This document shows positions 8,988 to 17,578 of a stretch of 64,000 nt of DNA, piece after piece. Position 1 is the first letter of the stretch. Each line of letters starts with the position of its first letter. The notes under the pieces were generated by a model that did not search any database, was not told the origin of the DNA, and was given only the letters and a program-made list of their open reading frames with translations. Source of the DNA: Cytophagales bacterium WSM2-2. GTDB taxonomy: Bacteria > Bacteroidota > Bacteroidia > Cytophagales > Cyclobacteriaceae. Both the position numbers and the translations under genes were made by a program. Where the stretch lies: NCBI GenBank assembly GCA_015472025.1, contig BNHL01000001.1, positions 4,328,001 through 4,392,000 on the forward strand, read 5' to 3'.

Positions 8988-10658
8988 ATGAAATCTTTAG
9001 CAGGAATTCTTTTTGCTCTTTTGATCGCAGGATCGGCATGGTCGCAATCAGCCAGTGGCATCTATGATGATCTCGGGTTCAAGATGCAGAAAGTGGCTGA
9101 GCCTTCATTTCCCAACAACGCTGTTTCAATAAAAGACTTCGGTGCGGTACCTGGTGGATCGACAAATAATACAAAAGCATTCGCGGATGCGATAGATGCC
9201 ATTTCAAAGAAAGGTGGCGGCAAAGTAATTATTCCCCGTGGGATTTGGCTTACCGGCCCTATTCAGTTGAAGAGCAATATCAATCTCTACAGCGAAGAAG
9301 GAGCGTTGATCATCTTCAGTAAGAACTACGATGAATATCCTCTGATTGAAACTTCATTTGAAGGATTAAATACCGTTCGATGCCTTTCGCCCATTTACGG
9401 CAAGGGATTAGAAAATATTGCGATTACCGGTCGTGGTGTGTTTGACGGATCAGGTGAAGCATGGCGCCCGGTAAAAAAATCTAAACTGACGGGAGATGAA
9501 TGGAAGAAATTGACAGCTTCGGGTGGGTTGTTGAATGAAGCCAAAAACACCTGGTATCCCACAGAGAAATCACTTAAAGGAGCAAGGGCCACTGAGAATT
9601 TCAATGTGCCCTCAAATTTAAAATCAAAAGAGGAATGGGAATCAGTGAAAGACTTTTTAAGGCCCGTGATGGTGAGCCTGGTGAATTGCAAGCGCGTGAT
9701 GCTGGATGGCCCCACGTTCCAAAATTCACCCGCCTGGTGTCTGCATCCACTAATGAGTGAGGAAGTAACGTTACGGAATCTTACGGTTCGCAATCCGTGG
9801 TACTCGCAAAACGGAGATGGCCTTGATCTCGAATCATGTAAAAACGTGGTGATCGAGAAATGCAATTTTGATGTGGGCGATGACGCGATCTGTTTTAAGT
9901 CAGGAAAAGATAAAGACGGAAGGCTACGTGCAATGCCAACGCAAAACGTGATCGTTGACAACTGCATCGTCTATCACGGCCATGGTGGTTTTGTGGTAGG
10001 CAGCGAAATGTCTGGTGGGGTGAAAAATGTGAAAGTGGCGAACTGCACTTTTATTGGTACGGATGTCGGGCTTCGTTTTAAGAGTACACGGGGCAGGGGC
10101 GGTGTAGTGGAAAATATCTACATCGACAATATTTCAATGATCGACATCCCCGCCGAAGCACTACTGTTCGACTTGTATTATGGCGGTAACTCGCCCGTTC
10201 CCACAGTTGAGGAGAAAACAATTGATAAAGAGAAACTCGCAGCGATGGTTCCTCCTGTTACGGAAGAAACGCCTGCCTTCAATAACATCTTTATCAACAA
10301 TGTGATGTGCAAGGGCGCAGGTCGTGCTGTCTTTCTCCAAGGTCTTCCGGAAATGAACCTGAAGAATATCAAGCTTAACAACGTTCGTATTGAAGCTGAT
10401 AAAGGCATTGAAATCGTTGACGCTGATGGTATTGAAATGAAGAATGTATTTGTGTCTGCAACGAAAGGGCCTGCTGTGCAAATGAAGAACGTGAAGAACA
10501 CATCCTTTGCCAGTTTTAGTTCGAAGGCTGATGAAGGTGTGAAAATCAGCGGTGACTTGACTGCAAATATTTCATTTAAAAAGCAGGATTTTAAGAATGC
10601 AGAACAACAGATTGTTCTGAGTGCCGAGGTAAATAAGAAGAATGTTAAGATTGATTGA
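8988..10658 (+). CDS. GH28 polygalacturonase, probably exo-acting
   Basis: A 556-aa GH28 enzyme that hydrolyses alpha-1,4-galacturonosyl bonds. Signal peptide residues 1-20 (GSAWSQ cleavage) indicate export. The parallel beta-helix carries the GH28 signature: Asp277 (NGDGLD), Asp298 and Asp299 (VGDDAICFKSGKD), His332 (HGHGG) and Arg363-x-Lys365 (LRFKSTRGRGG). It is longer than simple endo-polygalacturonases, with an insertion at residues about 160-225 and a beta-strand-rich tail of about 130 residues after the active-site coils, a layout seen in exo-polygalacturonases. It is the last gene of the pectin operon. The released galacturonate would enter the pathway encoded immediately to the right. 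Confidence 0.93.
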   Translation: MKSLAGILFALLIAGSAWSQSASGIYDDLGFKMQKVAEPSFPNNAVSIKDFGAVPGGSTNNTKAFADAIDAISKKGGGKVIIPRGIWLTGPIQLKSNINLYSEEGALIIFSKNYDEYPLIETSFEGLNTVRCLSPIYGKGLENIAITGRGVFDGSGEAWRPVKKSKLTGDEWKKLTASGGLLNEAKNTWYPTEKSLKGARATENFNVPSNLKSKEEWESVKDFLRPVMVSLVNCKRVMLDGPTFQNSPAWCLHPLMSEEVTLRNLTVRNPWYSQNGDGLDLESCKNVVIEKCNFDVGDDAICFKSGKDKDGRLRAMPTQNVIVDNCIVYHGHGGFVVGSEMSGGVKNVKVANCTFIGTDVGLRFKSTRGRGGVVENIYIDNISMIDIPAEALLFDLYYGGNSPVPTVEEKTIDKEKLAAMVPPVTEETPAFNNIFINNVMCKGAGRAVFLQGLPEMNLKNIKLNNVRIEADKGIEIVDADGIEMKNVFVSATKGPAVQMKNVKNTSFASFSSKADEGVKISGDLTANISFKKQDFKNAEQQIVLSAEVNKKNVKID

Positions 10659-10727
10659 AACTGAGAATTATAACCGAAATTGCGCGTTAATCTGCGTTGA
10701 ATTCCATCAGCGCCAATCAGCTGGAAA
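10659..10727. other. Short convergent spacer with CTGCG/AATCTG-rich sequence
   Basis: Spacer between the convergent GH28 and altronate dehydratase genes. It contains TTAATCTGCGTTGAATTCC-type sequence resembling the degenerate ATCTG-rich intergenic sequence common in Bacteroidota (compare 16562-16650). No clear terminator hairpin was found. Confidence 0.35.
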
Positions 10728-12374
10728 CTACAACGACACACCCCGCTTCCACGGAATAAAATCATCCTGCCCTAACTCCACTGCTTTAGCTGCAATTCTT
10801 CCGCTTGCTACTTCGATAATGAAGTTTAGGATTTCTTCTCCCACCTGGCTGATGGTTTTTTCTCCTGTGATAATAGATCCGGTATTGAAGTCAATGATAT
10901 CCGGCATCTTTTCTGCCAGACGCGTATTGGATGATAATTTGATCACTTGAGAAACCGGGTTGCCGGTTGGTGTTCCTAGGCCTGTTGTAAATAAAATGAT
11001 CTGGGCTCCGGAACCGGTAGTGCCTGTCGTACTTTCTACGTCATTGCCCGGAGTGCATAACAAATTAAGCCCTGGTTTTTTGATGTATTCAGCATATTGC
11101 AAAACATCTGCTACCGGGGCGGTGCCTCCCTTTTTGGCAGCGCCTGCCGATTTCATTGCATCCGTTATCAGGCCATCCTTGATGTTGCCGGGAGAAGGGT
11201 TCATATCAAATCCGGACCCCACTGCTTCTGCTGAACTGGCATAAGTGCGCATGAGCTTGATGAATAATTCTCCGTCAGTTTCATTTTCGCAACGGTTGAT
11301 CAGCTCTTGCTCAACGCCACACAATTCAGGGAACTCAGACAAAATGGTACTTCCACCAAGGGCAACCAGCAAATCGGAAGTGTGACCAATGGCAGGATTA
11401 GCAGAGATGCCTGAGAAGCCATCTGATCCACCGCATTTCAATCCAACAGTTAGTTTGCTCAGTGGGGCAGGCTTGCGTTCATTCTTATTGGCTTCAATAA
11501 GAGCCAGGAAGGTTTTTTGTATGGCGAGACTTAGTAGGTCTTGTTCAGTACCTGTTAGCTGCTGGTCGAGGATGATCACAGGCTTTTTACCTTCCGGATC
11601 AACCGCTTTTAATTTCTCCTGGATGATTTTGACTTCCGCGTTCTGACATCCAAGACTTAAGATGGTGGCACCCGCTACATTCGGGTTGTGTATGTACCCG
11701 GCCAGAAGTGCGCACAACGTATTTGCATCCTGTCGCGTGCCTCCGCAGCCGCCTTCGTGAAGCAGCATTTTTACACCATCTATATTTTTGAAGATTCGAG
11801 TACTGTTATTTGATTGCACTACTTGCATTGATGCGCCTGAAATAGAATCTGATTTGCCTGCGGCATAAAGACGGGCGAGTTCATTTACATAGTTTTTATA
11901 TGGATCAGGTTTTCCAAAGCCAAGTCCTTCTTCAAATGCTTGACGGATTACATTTATATTTCTGTTCTCGCAAAAAACCAAAGGGATAAGGAGCCAGTAG
12001 TTAGCTGTTCCCACTTGTCCGTCTGCTCGATGATAGCCGTCAAAAGTTTTGTTCCTGAATTTGGAAGCATCCGGTGGGGTCCATGAATAAGTTTTTGTCT
12101 TCCCGGAAAAAGTAGCCGACTTATGTTTAGTGTTATGTGTAGCGATGGCACCGCCCGCCTTGATCAGTTGCATAGCTTTGCCTACAACTATTCCATACAT
12201 CGTGATTTCATCCTCAGGCTGAAGATCCCGTTCGACAAATTTGTGTTTAGCGGGAATATCGTTGATTAGTTTGAGCGGAGATGAGGGGAGGGATAACGTC
12301 TCACCAGCCTTGAGGTCGGTGAGTGCAACCCAAACATTATCAGCGGGATGAATTTTGAGAAATCGGTTTGACAT
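10728..12374 (-). CDS. uxaA: Altronate dehydratase (UxaA family)
   Basis: The enzyme converts D-altronate to 2-keto-3-deoxygluconate in the galacturonate pathway. The 548-aa product contains both usual parts: an N-terminal SAF-like domain (residues 1 to about 95, FLKIHPADNVWVALTDLKAG with ATHNTKHK at its end) and the larger C-terminal dehydratase domain, with VGTANYWLLIPLVFCENRN, the Cys-rich motif EGGCGGTRQD and the highly conserved LKCGGSDGFSGISANPA. Length is normal for a fused UxaA. It is transcribed divergently from the oxidoreductase/kdgK/eda/exuT group; the intergenic region carries a perfect 20-bp palindrome starting 19 bases upstream of the start codon. Uronate isomerase (UxaC) and tagaturonate reductase (UxaB), needed before this step, are not encoded in the window. 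Confidence 0.95.
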   Translation of the reverse strand: MSNRFLKIHPADNVWVALTDLKAGETLSLPSSPLKLINDIPAKHKFVERDLQPEDEITMYGIVVGKAMQLIKAGGAIATHNTKHKSATFSGKTKTYSWTPPDASKFRNKTFDGYHRADGQVGTANYWLLIPLVFCENRNINVIRQAFEEGLGFGKPDPYKNYVNELARLYAAGKSDSISGASMQVVQSNNSTRIFKNIDGVKMLLHEGGCGGTRQDANTLCALLAGYIHNPNVAGATILSLGCQNAEVKIIQEKLKAVDPEGKKPVIILDQQLTGTEQDLLSLAIQKTFLALIEANKNERKPAPLSKLTVGLKCGGSDGFSGISANPAIGHTSDLLVALGGSTILSEFPELCGVEQELINRCENETDGELFIKLMRTYASSAEAVGSGFDMNPSPGNIKDGLITDAMKSAGAAKKGGTAPVADVLQYAEYIKKPGLNLLCTPGNDVESTTGTTGSGAQIILFTTGLGTPTGNPVSQVIKLSSNTRLAEKMPDIIDFNTGSIITGEKTISQVGEEILNFIIEVASGRIAAKAVELGQDDFIPWKRGVSL

Positions 12375-12392
12375 TTCGATATAAGTCTTAAA

Positions 12393-12412
12393 TTGCGCAA
12401 TCGATTGCGCAA
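12393..12412. promoter_or_regulatory. Perfect 20-bp palindrome, probable LacI-family operator of the hexuronate genes
   Basis: TTGCGCAATCGATTGCGCAA is a perfect palindrome with central CG, the layout typical of LacI/GalR-family operators. It lies 19 bases upstream of uxaA and about 100 bases upstream of the divergent oxidoreductase gene. Its core GCAATCGATTGC is nearly identical to the palindrome at 46481-46504 in front of the xylan genes. No LacI-type regulator gene is in the window. Operator function is inferred. Confidence 0.7.
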
Positions 12413-12477
12413 GGTAGGAAAAATATAAATAAATAGCACCACTCTACCCAAGATGTGTACCTTTCAACTTAACAATC

Positions 12478-12499
12478 ATGCAACAACAAAAAGTTGCAT
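12478..12499. promoter_or_regulatory. Inverted repeat in the leader of the oxidoreductase gene
   Basis: ATGCAAC (12478-12484) and GTTGCAT (12493-12499) flank an 8-base A-rich spacer. The half-sites resemble those of the two LacI-type palindromes, but the spacing is different. It could be an mRNA hairpin just before the ATG at 12515 or a second regulator site. A near match to the Bacteroidota -7 box (TACCTTTC, 12458-12465) lies upstream. Confidence 0.35.
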
Positions 12500-12514
12500 A
12501 AACTTTCAATACTC

Positions 12515-13564
12515 ATGAATTCATTTCCCGTCATCACGGCACTGCTTTCCTACGGTATGTCGGGCGAAATCTTTCATGCTCCCTTTCTTACTACGCACTC
12601 CGGCTTTCAACTCAGGAAAGTAGTTGAGCGGAGCAAGCAAAAAATCAGGCAACGTTATCCCCAAGTCATCTCCGTCAGCAATATTGATGATGTTCTCAAC
12701 GATTCCATGATTGAGTTGATCATTGTTAACACACCCAATGAGACACATTACAGTTTTGTAAAAGAGGCTTTAAAAGCAGGCAAGCATGTAGTGGTTGAAA
12801 AACCATTTACTCTAACCTCAAAGGAGGCAGAAGAATTAATTGACTTGTCGAAAGCAAAGAACAAAGTCCTCACCGTATTTCAAAGCAGACGATTCGATGG
12901 AGATTTCATGACACTCCAAAACGTACTAAAGCAAAACCTTGTAGGGAAAGTTGTTGAGTTTGAAGCACACTACGATCGCTTTCGCAATTATATTGAGGCT
13001 AATACGTGGAAAGAAGAGTCTGCGCCTGGAACGGGAATTCTATATAATCTCGGTTCGCACATGCTGGACCAAGTGTTGTTGTTATTTGGCAAACCAAGTG
13101 AAGTTGATGCACGCATCGGAATTCAACGGCCGGGTGGAGTGGTCGATGATTTTTATGATATTCGGTTGACTTATTCCGGAATGCTCGCCATCGTGAAGTC
13201 GAGTTACCTGGTGCGTGAGGCAGGTCCCCGCTATATCCTTCATGGAACGAATGGCTCATTTGTAAAATGCGGCCTCGATCCGCAAGAGCAGGATTTGAAA
13301 GACGGTAAGACTCCTGACAGCCCAAACTGGGGACAAGAAGAAGATCGATGGTGGGGGAAGCTCAATAGTACGATAGACAATACATCGGTTGAAAAGAAAA
13401 TAGAAACACTTCCGGGTAACTACAAAATGTTCTACGACAATCTATGCGATGCCATCCGGAATAAAAAGCCGTTGATAGTGAAGGCAGAAGAAGCCAAAGA
13501 AGTAATACGACTGATCGAGACTTGTTACGAAAGCAACAAGCAGAGGCGGGCGATTAAGTTTTAA
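12515..13564 (+). CDS. Gfo/Idh/MocA-family NAD(P)-dependent oxidoreductase
   Basis: A 349-aa dehydrogenase (counted from ATG 12515). The start was preferred over TTG 12494 because it aligns with the usual family N-terminus (VITALLSYGMSGEIFHAPF, a Rossmann loop with GMSG in place of the more common GxGxxG). The motif VVEKPFTLT contains the conserved EKP lysine, and the C-terminal half has GTGILYNLGSHMLDQ, typical of family members with substrate-binding His in this position. Its first place in an operon with kdgK, eda and exuT suggests a role with sugar acids, possibly a reductase of a uronate intermediate, but the family is broad and the substrate cannot be told. It is 9 bp from the KDG kinase. 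Confidence 0.85.
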   Translation: MNSFPVITALLSYGMSGEIFHAPFLTTHSGFQLRKVVERSKQKIRQRYPQVISVSNIDDVLNDSMIELIIVNTPNETHYSFVKEALKAGKHVVVEKPFTLTSKEAEELIDLSKAKNKVLTVFQSRRFDGDFMTLQNVLKQNLVGKVVEFEAHYDRFRNYIEANTWKEESAPGTGILYNLGSHMLDQVLLLFGKPSEVDARIGIQRPGGVVDDFYDIRLTYSGMLAIVKSSYLVREAGPRYILHGTNGSFVKCGLDPQEQDLKDGKTPDSPNWGQEEDRWWGKLNSTIDNTSVEKKIETLPGNYKMFYDNLCDAIRNKKPLIVKAEEAKEVIRLIETCYESNKQRRAIKF

Positions 13565-13573
13565 ATTTGACGA

Positions 13574-14575
13574 ATGACTAAACCCCATAAAATAGTAACT
13601 CTGGGAGAGATCATGATGCGTTTATCAACACCTGGTAGCGCTCGATTCACTCAAGCAACCAACTTGAATATCCTTTATGCAGGATCAGAAGCAAACGTAG
13701 CTGCCTCACTGGCGCTGTTCGGAGTAAAAGCTGAACATATCACACGTTTCCCAGACAATGACTTGGGACTTGCAGCAACACAAACCCTGAAACGTTGGGG
13801 AGTTGATACTTCGCACATCATATACGGTCCGGAACGAATGGGTTTGTATTTCCTGGAAAACGGAAATATGCAACGCTCTTCACGAATTGTATATGACCGT
13901 TTCAACTCTGCCTTCGCGCACATCAAACCCGGCATGATCAACTGGAGCGAAGTCTTTAAAGATGCCTCCTGGTTTCATTGGACAGGAATTACACCCGCAA
14001 TCTCACAAGGTGCAGCAGATATTTGTTTAGAAGCACTGGCTGCAGCAAAAAAAGCCGGGCTGACTATTTCGGGTGATATTAACTACAGGAGAAATCTCTG
14101 GCAGTATGGAAAGACAGCTCAGCTGGTAATGCCTGCGCTGATCGAACACACACAGATTGTCATTGCAGGAATTACGGACATGGAGAACAGTGCTAAAATT
14201 TCGGGGAATACATTCGAAGAGGCTTGCAAGAATTTTGTGGCTCGCTTTCCTAATGTAAAAAGAATAGCAACTACCGAGCGCAACTCGATCAGTTCATCGC
14301 ATAATAAGATTTTGGCCTTGCTCTGGAATGAAAAACTTCTTCAATCCAAAGAATACGATTTAACACACATCGTTGACCGGGTAGGAGCAGGCGATGCTTT
14401 CATGGCCGGATTGATTTACGGGTTGATGACAAGACAGAACGACCAGCAGGCGTTGGAGTTTGCCACGGCAGCATGTGCCTGGAAACATTCTGTAGAAGGC
14501 GATGTAAATATCGCCACAGTAGCTGAAATCGATGCACTGGTAAAAGGCGAAAACGTTGGTAAACTTCTCAGATAA
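13574..14575 (+). CDS. kdgK: 2-keto-3-deoxygluconate kinase (PfkB family)
   Basis: Phosphorylates KDG to KDPG with ATP. The 333-aa protein has the PfkB/ribokinase fold: N-terminal IVTLGEIMMRLSTPG, the substrate-binding glycine stretch YAGSEANVAASLA (residues 35-47), and the C-terminal anion-hole motif DRVGAGDAFMAGL with catalytic Asp274. The residues GDINYRRNLW (167-176) are characteristic of KDG kinases. It lies between the oxidoreductase and KDPG aldolase genes on the same strand with gaps of 9 and 19 bases, completing the route altronate to KDG to KDPG to pyruvate plus glyceraldehyde-3-phosphate. Confidence 0.94.
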   Translation: MTKPHKIVTLGEIMMRLSTPGSARFTQATNLNILYAGSEANVAASLALFGVKAEHITRFPDNDLGLAATQTLKRWGVDTSHIIYGPERMGLYFLENGNMQRSSRIVYDRFNSAFAHIKPGMINWSEVFKDASWFHWTGITPAISQGAADICLEALAAAKKAGLTISGDINYRRNLWQYGKTAQLVMPALIEHTQIVIAGITDMENSAKISGNTFEEACKNFVARFPNVKRIATTERNSISSSHNKILALLWNEKLLQSKEYDLTHIVDRVGAGDAFMAGLIYGLMTRQNDQQALEFATAACAWKHSVEGDVNIATVAEIDALVKGENVGKLLR

Positions 14576-14594
14576 AATAAGTAGTTAAAAAGAA

Positions 14595-15257
14595 ATGCCA
14601 TTTACGAACGAACAAATAGTTAATGCGATGAGGACCACCCGCCTCGTCCCTCTCTTCTCGGATGATAATGCAGAGACAGTTCAACAGGTGGTGCAAGCCA
14701 TTTACAAAGGAGGTATTCGTGTTTTCGAGTTTACGAATCGAAAGAAGAACTCGTTTGAAGTCTTTCAGCATTTGATTAGTCAGCGTAAATCCTATCCTGA
14801 AATGATGTTGGGAGTAGGGACAGTTATGGATGGATCAACTGCTAAAAAGTTCATCGATGCAGGAGCCGATTTCATTATCTCACCGATATTGAAACCTGAG
14901 ATGGCAGATGTTTGCAAGAAGCATGATAAGCATTGGATACCGGGTTGCGCTACACTCACCGAAATTGTCACAGCCCAAGAACACGGTGCGGAAGTGATCA
15001 AAGTATTTCCCGGTTCGGTATTAGGTCCCGGTTTTGTTTCGGCAATTATGCCGGTGGTTCCGGATCTTCAATTGATGATTACGGGAGGAGTGGAGCCGAA
15101 TGAAAAAAATCTTAGCACCTGGTTTAACGCCGGAGCCATGTGTGTAGGCTTAGGCTCACAGTTGTTTACCAAAGAAATTATGGGAAGTAAAGACTGGAGC
15201 CAACTCCAGCGGAAATCTGAAGAAGCACTGACAATTATTCAGCAATTGAAAAAATAA
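14595..15257 (+). CDS. eda: KDPG aldolase (2-dehydro-3-deoxyphosphogluconate aldolase)
   Basis: A 220-aa class I aldolase that splits KDPG into pyruvate and glyceraldehyde-3-phosphate. Glu45 (FEFTNR) and the Schiff-base Lys136 (VIKVFPGS) are in place, as is the GVGTVMDGSTAKKFIDAGADFIISP strand-loop region of the family (GVGTV at 73-77) and the phosphate-binding TGGV near residue 160. Length and motifs match Eda/KdgA enzymes. It directly follows kdgK and precedes the hexuronate transporter by five bases, so the operon order is oxidoreductase, kinase, aldolase, transporter. Confidence 0.95.
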   Translation: MPFTNEQIVNAMRTTRLVPLFSDDNAETVQQVVQAIYKGGIRVFEFTNRKKNSFEVFQHLISQRKSYPEMMLGVGTVMDGSTAKKFIDAGADFIISPILKPEMADVCKKHDKHWIPGCATLTEIVTAQEHGAEVIKVFPGSVLGPGFVSAIMPVVPDLQLMITGGVEPNEKNLSTWFNAGAMCVGLGSQLFTKEIMGSKDWSQLQRKSEEALTIIQQLKK

Positions 15258-15262
15258 CTATC

Positions 15263-16561
15263 GTGGAGACACAACAACAAATGGGAAAGTATCGATGGAC
15301 GATCTGTGCGTTGGTATTCTTTGCTACAACAGTCAACTACCTCGATCGGGCGGTGATCAGTTTGCTGAAGCCCGTTTTGTCCAAGGAGTTTACCTGGGAC
15401 GATGGCGACTACGCCAATATTGAGATTGCCTTTAAGCTCATGTACGCGCTCGGAATGCTTGGCGCAGGCCGTGTCATCGACAAGCTTGGCAGTAAGATCG
15501 GATACCTGGTAGCAACATTCACGTGGAGTCTGGCAGCCGTTGGGCATGCTTTTGTGCAAAGTACCATCGGGTTCATTGTGGCGCGTGCCACACTGGGTGT
15601 GACTGAGTCAGGCAATTTTCCAGCAGCTATTAAGTCTGTTGCAGAGTGGTTTCCCAAAAAAGAACGAGCACTGGCTACAGGTATATTCAACTCAGGAGCC
15701 AATGTCGGAGCTATCCTGGCGCCTGCTACAGTTCCCTTCATTGCAGAAGCCTGGGGGTGGAAGTGGGCATTCGTGATCACCGGATCATTCGGTTTCATTT
15801 GGCTCATCTTGTGGTTCATGATCTACGACAAACCCGAAAAGCACAAGAACGTGTCGAAGGAGGAATTGGCCTACATTAACAGCGACAAAGAAGAAGCATC
15901 GGCCAACAATGAAGAGAAAGTGTCGTGGTTTAAACTGCTGACTTTCAGACAAACATGGGCATTCGTTTTAGGTAAATTTATCACAGATCCAATCTGGTGG
16001 TTCTATCTTTTCTGGCTACCGGACTTTCTGGTCAGCCAATACGGACTCACCGGTACAGAGGTGTCGATGCCTGTTGCAATCGTGTATATCATATCCACTT
16101 TTGGAAGTGTTGGTGGTGGTTGGCTACCGCTGAAGCTCATCAGGAGCAACTGGCCTGTATTTAAAGCACGCAAGACATCCATGCTCGTTTATGCAATTTC
16201 CGTTTTACCCATCGTATTTGCGCAAGTGCTTGGCGAGATGAATATGTGGTTTGCGGTGATCGTCATCGGCTTGGCTACATCATCACACCAGGCATGGAGC
16301 GCCAACATATTTACCACCGTATCTGACATGTTTCCCAAAAAAGCCGTGGCTTCCGTTACCGGCATTGGCGGTATGTTCGGTGGGATGGGTGGGATTTTGC
16401 TCACGCTGCTTGTACAGAAAAACATGTTCGTATACTACCGAAGCGTTGGTCAGATCGAAACGGCTTACCTGATCATGTTCTTTATCTGCGGTGGAGCTTA
16501 TCTGCTGGCATGGACAGTAATGCATTTGTTAATCCCGAAGATGGAACCGGTTAAGTTGTAA
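15263..16561 (+). CDS. exuT: Hexuronate MFS transporter (ExuT-like)
   Basis: A 432-aa inner-membrane permease of the major facilitator superfamily, anion:cation symporter type, predicted to import galacturonate or glucuronate with protons. About 12 hydrophobic helices are visible, beginning with RWTICALVFFATTVNYLDRA, a sequence characteristic of hexuronate transporters. MFS loop motifs GRVIDKLGSKIG and the family motif LGVTESGNFPAAIK in helix 4 are present. The start is GTG 15263; ATG 15281 is also possible and would shorten the cytoplasmic tail by six residues. It is the last gene of the operon; a weak hairpin (CTCTTC/GAAGAG, 16656-16671) lies about 95 bp downstream. Confidence 0.92.
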   Translation: METQQQMGKYRWTICALVFFATTVNYLDRAVISLLKPVLSKEFTWDDGDYANIEIAFKLMYALGMLGAGRVIDKLGSKIGYLVATFTWSLAAVGHAFVQSTIGFIVARATLGVTESGNFPAAIKSVAEWFPKKERALATGIFNSGANVGAILAPATVPFIAEAWGWKWAFVITGSFGFIWLILWFMIYDKPEKHKNVSKEELAYINSDKEEASANNEEKVSWFKLLTFRQTWAFVLGKFITDPIWWFYLFWLPDFLVSQYGLTGTEVSMPVAIVYIISTFGSVGGGWLPLKLIRSNWPVFKARKTSMLVYAISVLPIVFAQVLGEMNMWFAVIVIGLATSSHQAWSANIFTTVSDMFPKKAVASVTGIGGMFGGMGGILLTLLVQKNMFVYYRSVGQIETAYLIMFFICGGAYLLAWTVMHLLIPKMEPVKL

Positions 16562-16870
16562 TACACTTGAACAGATTTTACAGATTGGACGCTATGTAAG
16601 CAACCTTCTGAACTATCTGTGCTCATCTGAGTAATCTGCCGCAAACTTCTGCATTCTCTTCCGGAGAAGAGTACTTGCATCTATTCAGAACAAAATTTGC
16701 TCCTGGTCTGCTGAAGCCAATTTACTTTTGAAATAAAAAATCTTCGCGAAACTTCTTTTCACACAACCACTTCCCTGTTAAATCTTCACTCGTTTTGTTC
16801 AATGAGATTTAACTACTCAGGAACAACCAAGTAAAGGCCGTTCCGTCTATTTGTGTAAAAAAAAGACCAA
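16562..16870. other. 309-bp intergenic region with ATCTG-rich repeats, no gene
   Basis: The first 90 bases contain repeated ATCTG-like words (CAGATTTTACAGATTGG, ATCTGTGCTCATCTGAGTAATCTGCC), resembling degenerate extragenic sequence found in many Bacteroidota. A 6-bp hairpin CTCTTC-CGGA-GAAGAG lies at 16656-16671. A near match to a -7 box (TCTATTTG, 16846-16853) precedes the next gene. No credible ORF was seen. Confidence 0.45.
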
Positions 16871-17452
16871 ATGAAAAAGATCAGTTTAGTGTTGGCAGGT
16901 ATCATGATGAGTGCGCTTGCGTCTGCCAAAGAAATCGACAAGCCAGTTCCTGCAGCTTCATCAGTAGTTGTGACCAATAGCAACGGATCTTCATTGTTTA
17001 AAGTGCACTACCACTCGGGGAAAGAGCAGAATGTGAGAATCACCGTGCTGGACAAAGAAGGTAACGAAATCTTTACAGAGACTTTGCAAAAAACTAACCG
17101 GTTCATCCGTCCCTACAATTTCAGGGAAATGGAGGAAGGTCAATATGTGATCCGGGTGGAAGACGAGAACGGCAAGGTCGTTGAGAAGGTTAATTTCAGT
17201 AAGGTAAAAGTGGAAAAATGGGTAAACATCGTAAAGGTGATAGGTATGGAAAATAAATTCACTCTGATGGTGAGTTCTTCAAAGAAAGATACCGTGACTA
17301 TCAGCATTTTCGACCAGGAAAGGAATCTTGTTCATAGCGAAACCCGAGAGGTGAATAAGACCTTTGCTCAAATGTATAATGTTAAAGGAATGGATTCATT
17401 CAGCATTGAAGTAGCTGACTCGAATGGCCTTGTAAAATCAATGACATATTAG
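16871..17452 (+). CDS. Small secreted protein with two similar beta-sandwich-like repeats, function unknown
   Basis: I do not recognise a named family. The 193-aa product has a clear signal peptide (MKKISLVLAGIMMSALASA, cleavage near Ala19). The mature part shows two related halves of about 80 residues: NVRITVLDKEGNEIFTETL...NFREMEEGQYVIRVEDENGKVV and TVTISIFDQERNLVHSETR...VKGMDSFSIEVADSNGLV. Each has the strand pattern of the C-terminal sorting and filament-like Ig folds seen in secreted Bacteroidota proteins. The body is rich in Lys and Glu. It stands alone, ending in a strong rho-independent terminator. Export to periplasm or surface is likely; function is not known. Confidence 0.8.
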   Translation: MKKISLVLAGIMMSALASAKEIDKPVPAASSVVVTNSNGSSLFKVHYHSGKEQNVRITVLDKEGNEIFTETLQKTNRFIRPYNFREMEEGQYVIRVEDENGKVVEKVNFSKVKVEKWVNIVKVIGMENKFTLMVSSSKKDTVTISIFDQERNLVHSETREVNKTFAQMYNVKGMDSFSIEVADSNGLVKSMTY

Positions 17453-17493
17453 AACTCAGAATTTAGTTTAGTTTAGTTTAGTTATAGGAAACG

Positions 17494-17527
17494 AGCCCTG
17501 GCCTGGAGCCAGGGCTTTATTTTTTTG
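17494..17527 (+). terminator. Rho-independent terminator after the small secreted protein gene
   Basis: Perfect 8-bp stem AGCCCTGG (17494-17501) and CCAGGGCT (17509-17516), 7-base loop, then a T-rich tract to 17527. Just upstream is a short tandem of four TTTAG units (17462-17481). Confidence 0.88.
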
Positions 17528-17558
17528 GTGCTATGCTAAAAGACTTTCGTTACTTTTG
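17524..17558 (+). promoter_or_regulatory. Bacteroidota-type promoter for the 65-aa gene
   Basis: TTTG (17524-17527) and TACTTTTG (17551-17558) match the -33 TTTG and -7 TAnnTTTG consensus of the primary Bacteroidota sigma factor, with a 23-base spacer. The predicted transcription start is about 14 bases before the ATG at 17579. The -33 element overlaps the T-tract of the upstream terminator. Confidence 0.55.
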
Positions 17559-17578
17559 AATTGTAAATAAACATCTCC

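Noticed and set aside
10178-10765. 195-aa minus-strand frame over the end of the GH28 gene
   Set aside because: It lies opposite conserved GH28 sequence and has no own features.
17462-17481. TTTAG tandem repeat as a phase-variable element
   Set aside because: Only four units, in the 3' untranslated part before a terminator, with no gene start affected.
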